DNA of 64,000 nucleotides, taken from positions 4,588,001 to 4,652,000 of the forward strand of contig NZ_LR594659.1 in NCBI RefSeq assembly GCF_901827155.1. The letters run 5' to 3'. The position numbers were made by a program, and so were the translations under genes. Below are positions 60,784-64,000 of this stretch, piece after piece. The stretch's first letter is position 1, and each line of letters starts with the position of its first letter. This DNA is from Variovorax sp. PBL-H6. GTDB lineage: Bacteria > Pseudomonadota > Gammaproteobacteria > Burkholderiales > Burkholderiaceae_C. Below the pieces are notes generated by a model. It made no database searches, had not been told where the DNA came from, and worked only from the letters and a program-made list of their open reading frames with translations.

Positions 60784-62229
60784 TCAGGCCGCCATGATCG
60801 ACACGGCCTTGGTGTTGAGATAGGCCTCCATCGCCTCCGGCCCGCCCTCGGAACCGTAGCCCGAGTCCTTGACGCCGCCGAAGGGCATTTCCGGCGAAGG
60901 CGCGGCCGGCTGGTTGATCCACAGCATGCCGACTTCGAGCTGCTGCGACAGCAGGTGCGTGTTCTTGAACGAGCGCGTGAAGGCATAGCCCGCCAGGCCG
61001 AATGGCAGGCGGTTGGCCTCGGCAATGGCTTCCTCGAGCGCGTCGAAGCCGCGGATGGCGGCGACCGGCCCGAAGGGCTCGTTGTTGAACACGTCGGCTT
61101 CGAGGGGCACGTCAGTCAGCACGGTGGGGGCGAAGAAGTTGCCGACCGAGCCGATGCGCTCGCCGCCGGTCGCGACTTTCGCGCCCTTGCTCCGTGCATC
61201 GTCCAGGACCTGGGCCATGGCCGTGAGGCGGCGTGCATTGGCCAGCGGCCCGAGGGTCGTGCCCTCGGTCAGGCCGTCGCCCAGCTTGAGGCCTTCGGCA
61301 TGTTTGACCAGCGCTTGCGCGAATTCGGCCTTGATGCTGTTGTGCACCAGGAAGCGCGTCGGCGAGATGCACACCTGCCCCGCGTTGCGGAACTTGGCGC
61401 CGCCCGCGGCCTTGACGGCAAGGGCAACGTCGGCATCGTCGGCGACGATCACCGGCGCGTGGCCGCCCAGTTCCATCGTGGCGCGCTTCATGTGCTGGCC
61501 GGCCAGGGCGGCGAGCTGCTTGCCCACCGGGGTGGAGCCCGTGAAGGTGACCTTGCGGATGATCGGATGCGCGATCAGGTAGCTGGAGATCTCGGCGGGG
61601 TTGCCGAACACCAGGCCCACCGTGCCGGGCGGCACACCGGCGTCGACGAAGGCCTGCAGCAGGGCCGCGGGCGAGGCTGGTGTCTCTTCGGGCGCCTTCG
61701 CCAGGAAGGAGCAGCCGGTGGCCAGCGCGGCACCCAGCTTGCGCACGACCTGGTTGATCGGGAAGTTCCAGGGCGTGAAGGCGGCCACTGGGCCGACCGG
61801 CTCCTTGATCACCAGTTGCTGCGCCGCCAGATTGCGCGAAGGCACGATGCGCCCGTAGACGCGGCGGCCTTCGTCGGCGAACCATTCGATGATGTCGGCG
61901 CCTGCGAGCACCTCGACGCGCGCCTCTGCGAAGGGCTTGCCCTGCTCCAGCGTCAGCAGGCGGGCGATCTCGGGTGCGCGCTCGCGCAGCAGACCGGCGG
62001 CCTTGCGCATGGTGGCCGCGCGTTCGTTGGCGGGGATCTTTCGCCAGGCCTGGAAGCCACGCTGCGCGGCCTCCAGCGCGCGGTCCAGGTCGGCGATGCC
62101 GGCGTGCGCGACCTTGCCGATGGACTTGCCGGTGGCCGGGTTGACGACGTCCAGGGTCTTGCCGCTCGCGGCGTCGCACCATTCGCCATTGATCAGCAGG
62201 CGGGTGTCAACGTAGGTCGATGTGCTCAT
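60784..62229 (-). CDS. gabD: NAD(P)-dependent succinate-semialdehyde dehydrogenase
   Basis: This 481-residue aldehyde dehydrogenase has the catalytic Cys in [12 protein letters not shown], Glu in [10 protein letters not shown] and [15 protein letters not shown]. The sequence is of the GabD type, converting succinate semialdehyde to succinate. Related semialdehydes remain possible. No gabT is adjacent. Confidence 0.87.
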   Translation of the reverse strand: MSTSTYVDTRLLINGEWCDAASGKTLDVVNPATGKSIGKVAHAGIADLDRALEAAQRGFQAWRKIPANERAATMRKAAGLLRERAPEIARLLTLEQGKPFAEARVEVLAGADIIEWFADEGRRVYGRIVPSRNLAAQQLVIKEPVGPVAAFTPWNFPINQVVRKLGAALATGCSFLAKAPEETPASPAALLQAFVDAGVPPGTVGLVFGNPAEISSYLIAHPIIRKVTFTGSTPVGKQLAALAGQHMKRATMELGGHAPVIVADDADVALAVKAAGGAKFRNAGQVCISPTRFLVHNSIKAEFAQALVKHAEGLKLGDGLTEGTTLGPLANARRLTAMAQVLDDARSKGAKVATGGERIGSVGNFFAPTVLTDVPLEADVFNNEPFGPVAAIRGFDALEEAIAEANRLPFGLAGYAFTRSFKNTHLLSQQLEVGMLWINQPAAPSPEMPFGGVKDSGYGSEGGPEAMEAYLNTKAVSIMAA

Positions 62230-62398
62230 GTCGGTCCTTGGGTTCTTTCAGGGGGGGATGTTGATGCCGGATTCGGACGGGAGCGGGCGCGAGGCCGTCC
62301 CGTGCGCCATTGTCGCCCGACGCGGCGGGTCGCCTCCACGAGTGGGACAAAACCCCTCGCGCCCGGGCTCCACATGGAGGCCTGGGCTTCGCGGACGC

Positions 62399-62429
62399 AA
62401 AAAAGCCCGCCTCGGGGAAGGCGGGCTTT
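62399..62429 (-). terminator. Terminator after the helicase gene
   Basis: AAAGCCCGCC and GGCGGGCTTT pair around eight bases. A T run follows on the minus strand, 18 bases past the gene end. Confidence 0.8.
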
Positions 62430-62446
62430 GCAGAGAGATCGACGCT

Positions 62447-64000
62447 TCAACGGGTCGGCTTGAAGGCGCGGCGCTGCCCTTCGCGCGGCACGAAGGCCTT
62501 GGCGCCCCCATGCGCGCCGCCGTGTCCGCGAGGGCCACCAGCGCCAGCGCCAGCGCTGGCGCGCGGCGCGCTGTCGCCCCAGCCGGGCTTGCGGCCGTAG
62601 CTACCGGCCTCGTCACGGCCCCTCCCCTGCGCTTGGCCCGGGCCCTGGCCCTGGAAGCCGCGTGAAGGCGCGTGGCCGCGCGGCGCCGGGCCGCGGTCGT
62701 TGAAGCCGCTGGCATTGGCATAGCCGGCGCGCGGGCCGCCGAACTTGCGGTCGCGCGAATGGTTTTCGCGGTTCTCGCGACCGCGGCCGCCGCCGAAGTC
62801 TCCCTGCGGACGGCCCTGCGGGAAGCGCTGCTGCGGCTCCAGGCCGGGGATCACCTCGGCCGTGAAGGGCTGGCGGCTGTAGGCCTCGATGTCGAAGATC
62901 TTGCGGCGATCGCGGAACTCGGCAAAGGTCACGGCCAGGCCGTCGCGTCCGGCCCGGCCGGTGCGGCCGATACGGTGCGTGTAGTCCTCCGCCTTCATCG
63001 GCAGGCCGAAGTTGAAGACGTGGGTGATGGTCGGCACGTCGATGCCGCGCGCGGCCACGTCGGTGGCCACCAGGATCTGCACCTGACCCTGGCGCAGCGC
63101 CATCAGCCGGCGGTTGCGCAGGCCCTGGCTCAGCGCACCGTGCAGCGCCACTGCGCTGAAGCCGCCCTGTTGCAGGTCAGCAGCGAGGCCGTCGCATTCC
63201 ACCTGCGTGCTGCAGAAGACGATGGCCTGGTTGATGCTGGTGTCGCGCAGCCAATGGTCGAGCAGCTTGCGCTTGTGCTGGGCGTTGTCGCTCCAGAACA
63301 GCACCTGCTTGATGTTGGCGTGCTTCTCCTGGGGGTTATCGATGGTCACGCGCTGCGGCTCGCGCATCACGCGCTGTGCCAGTTGCTGGATGCGCGGCGC
63401 GAAAGTGGCGCTGAACATCATGGTCTGCTGGCGCTCGATGGTGAGCTGGTTGATCTCGGCCAGGTCGTCGGCAAAGCCGAGGTCGAGCATCCGGTCGGCC
63501 TCGTCGACCACCAGGAACTTGACTTGGTCGAGCTTGATCTGCATCGAGCGCTGCAGGTCCAGCAGCCGGCCGGGCGTGGCGACCACGAGGTCGGCGTTCT
63601 GCAGCCGGGCGATCTGCAACTGATAGGGCATGCCGCCCACCACATTGGCGATACGCAGGCCGCGGCAGTGCTTCACCAGGTCGATCGCGTCGTGCGCGAC
63701 CTGCTGGGCCAGCTCGCGCGTGGGGCACAGGATCAACGCGCCGGGGGTGGCGGCCTTGAAGTGGCGTGGGTTGGTCGGGTCCTTGCGCTTGCTCTTCTTG
63801 GGCTGCGCTTCGCCGCGGGCGGCGGCCTCAGCGGCTTGGCGCTGGTGCTCGGCCTTGGCCGCGGCAGCGGCTTCGGCCTGGCGCTGCAGCAGGGTGTGCA
63901 GCACAGGCAGCAGGAAAGCGGCGGTCTTGCCGCTGCCGGTCTGGCTGGAGACCATCAGGTCGACGAAGCGGGCTGCACCGTCGGCTCCGCCGCTGGCGCC
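62447..64000 (-). CDS. rhlE: DEAD-box RNA helicase, RhlE type (N-terminus cut by window edge)
   Basis: The last ~517 residues are present; the start lies beyond base 64000. SSQTGSGKTAAFLLP (motif I), CPTRELA, VVDEADRMLDLGF (DEAD), FSATF and HRIGRTGRAGRDG (motif VI) are complete. An Ala/Lys-rich insertion of about 45 residues follows motif I (AAKAEHQRQAAEAAARGEAQ), a feature of some betaproteobacterial members. The tail from about residue 370 is Arg/Gly-rich and likely binds RNA. It acts in ribosome assembly or cold-adapted RNA remodelling. Confidence 0.9.
   Translation of the reverse strand, partial: GASGGADGAARFVDLMVSSQTGSGKTAAFLLPVLHTLLQRQAEAAAAAKAEHQRQAAEAAARGEAQPKKSKRKDPTNPRHFKAATPGALILCPTRELAQQVAHDAIDLVKHCRGLRIANVVGGMPYQLQIARLQNADLVVATPGRLLDLQRSMQIKLDQVKFLVVDEADRMLDLGFADDLAEINQLTIERQQTMMFSATFAPRIQQLAQRVMREPQRVTIDNPQEKHANIKQVLFWSDNAQHKRKLLDHWLRDTSINQAIVFCSTQVECDGLAADLQQGGFSAVALHGALSQGLRNRRLMALRQGQVQILVATDVAARGIDVPTITHVFNFGLPMKAEDYTHRIGRTGRAGRDGLAVTFAEFRDRRKIFDIEAYSRQPFTAEVIPGLEPQQRFPQGRPQGDFGGGRGRENRENHSRDRKFGGPRAGYANASGFNDRGPAPRGHAPSRGFQGQGPGQAQGRGRDEAGSYGRKPGWGDSAPRASAGAGAGGPRGHGGAHGGAKAFVPREGQRRAFKPTR

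Overview
This window comes from a high-GC betaproteobacterium, most likely Comamonadaceae and plausibly Variovorax. The clues are the gene order and protein sequences of a phenylacetate (paa) cluster joined to a liv-type ABC transporter, a SenA/EgtB-like enzyme, a fused LivM-LivG protein, a BPSS1780-type membrane protein and dispersed hairpin repeats of a kind I associate with this family. The genus is inferred by eye, not by a database search. Both window edges cut genes: tupB on the left and a DEAD-box helicase gene on the right.

Left part (1-19.2 kb). A tungstate-type ABC permease (tupB) diverges from a ModE-HTH/periplasmic-binding-like regulator across a perfect 9-bp inverted repeat. Three small conserved genes follow (membrane protein, DUF4259, DUF72). 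The core is one long minus-strand array, paaG-I-K-A-B-C-D-E then livK-livH-livMG-livF. It encodes ring epoxidation of phenylacetyl-CoA plus an ABC importer that probably takes up phenylacetate or a related aromatic acid. paaY diverges from paaG over a TetR-type palindrome, and paaR lies beyond paaY. A ~785-bp inverted-repeat element with an 11-copy hexamer tract interrupts the liv genes. paaZ, paaF, paaH and paaJ are not in the window. A SenA/EgtB-like gene follows.

Middle (19.3-30.7 kb). Genes for the TRAP permeases (dctQ, dctM) and the TRAP binding protein (dctP) face each other across about 8 kb. Between them lies an accessory locus read entirely leftwards: a PrtD-like type I secretion ABC protein, an HlyD-like adaptor, a LuxR-type regulator, an unrecognised exported 244-residue protein, and an 876-residue protein with an HEXXH motif followed by fourteen 38-residue repeats. 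This is the best candidate here for an undescribed system: a secreted repeat metalloprotein with its own exporter.

Right part (30.7-64 kb). This is mostly core metabolism. The dxs-ispA-xseB genes run leftwards. A compact rightward operon runs from a Rieske oxygenase through an EamA transporter and a sulfurtransferase to a DUF2796/ABC/DUF3299 set resembling the Vibrio Zrg zinc system. Then come dodecin, a ZIP transporter, a decayed dienelactone hydrolase, an amino-acid racemase/dehydrogenase/binding-protein group, a carboxypeptidase G2-like gene, polA, thrB and uvrD. A visibly AT-richer gene for a 595-residue eukaryotic-type protein kinase sits between uvrD and guaC and looks horizontally acquired. 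tRNA-Ala(CGC), an SDR, a thiolase, tRNA-Lys(CTT), gabD and rhlE close the window.
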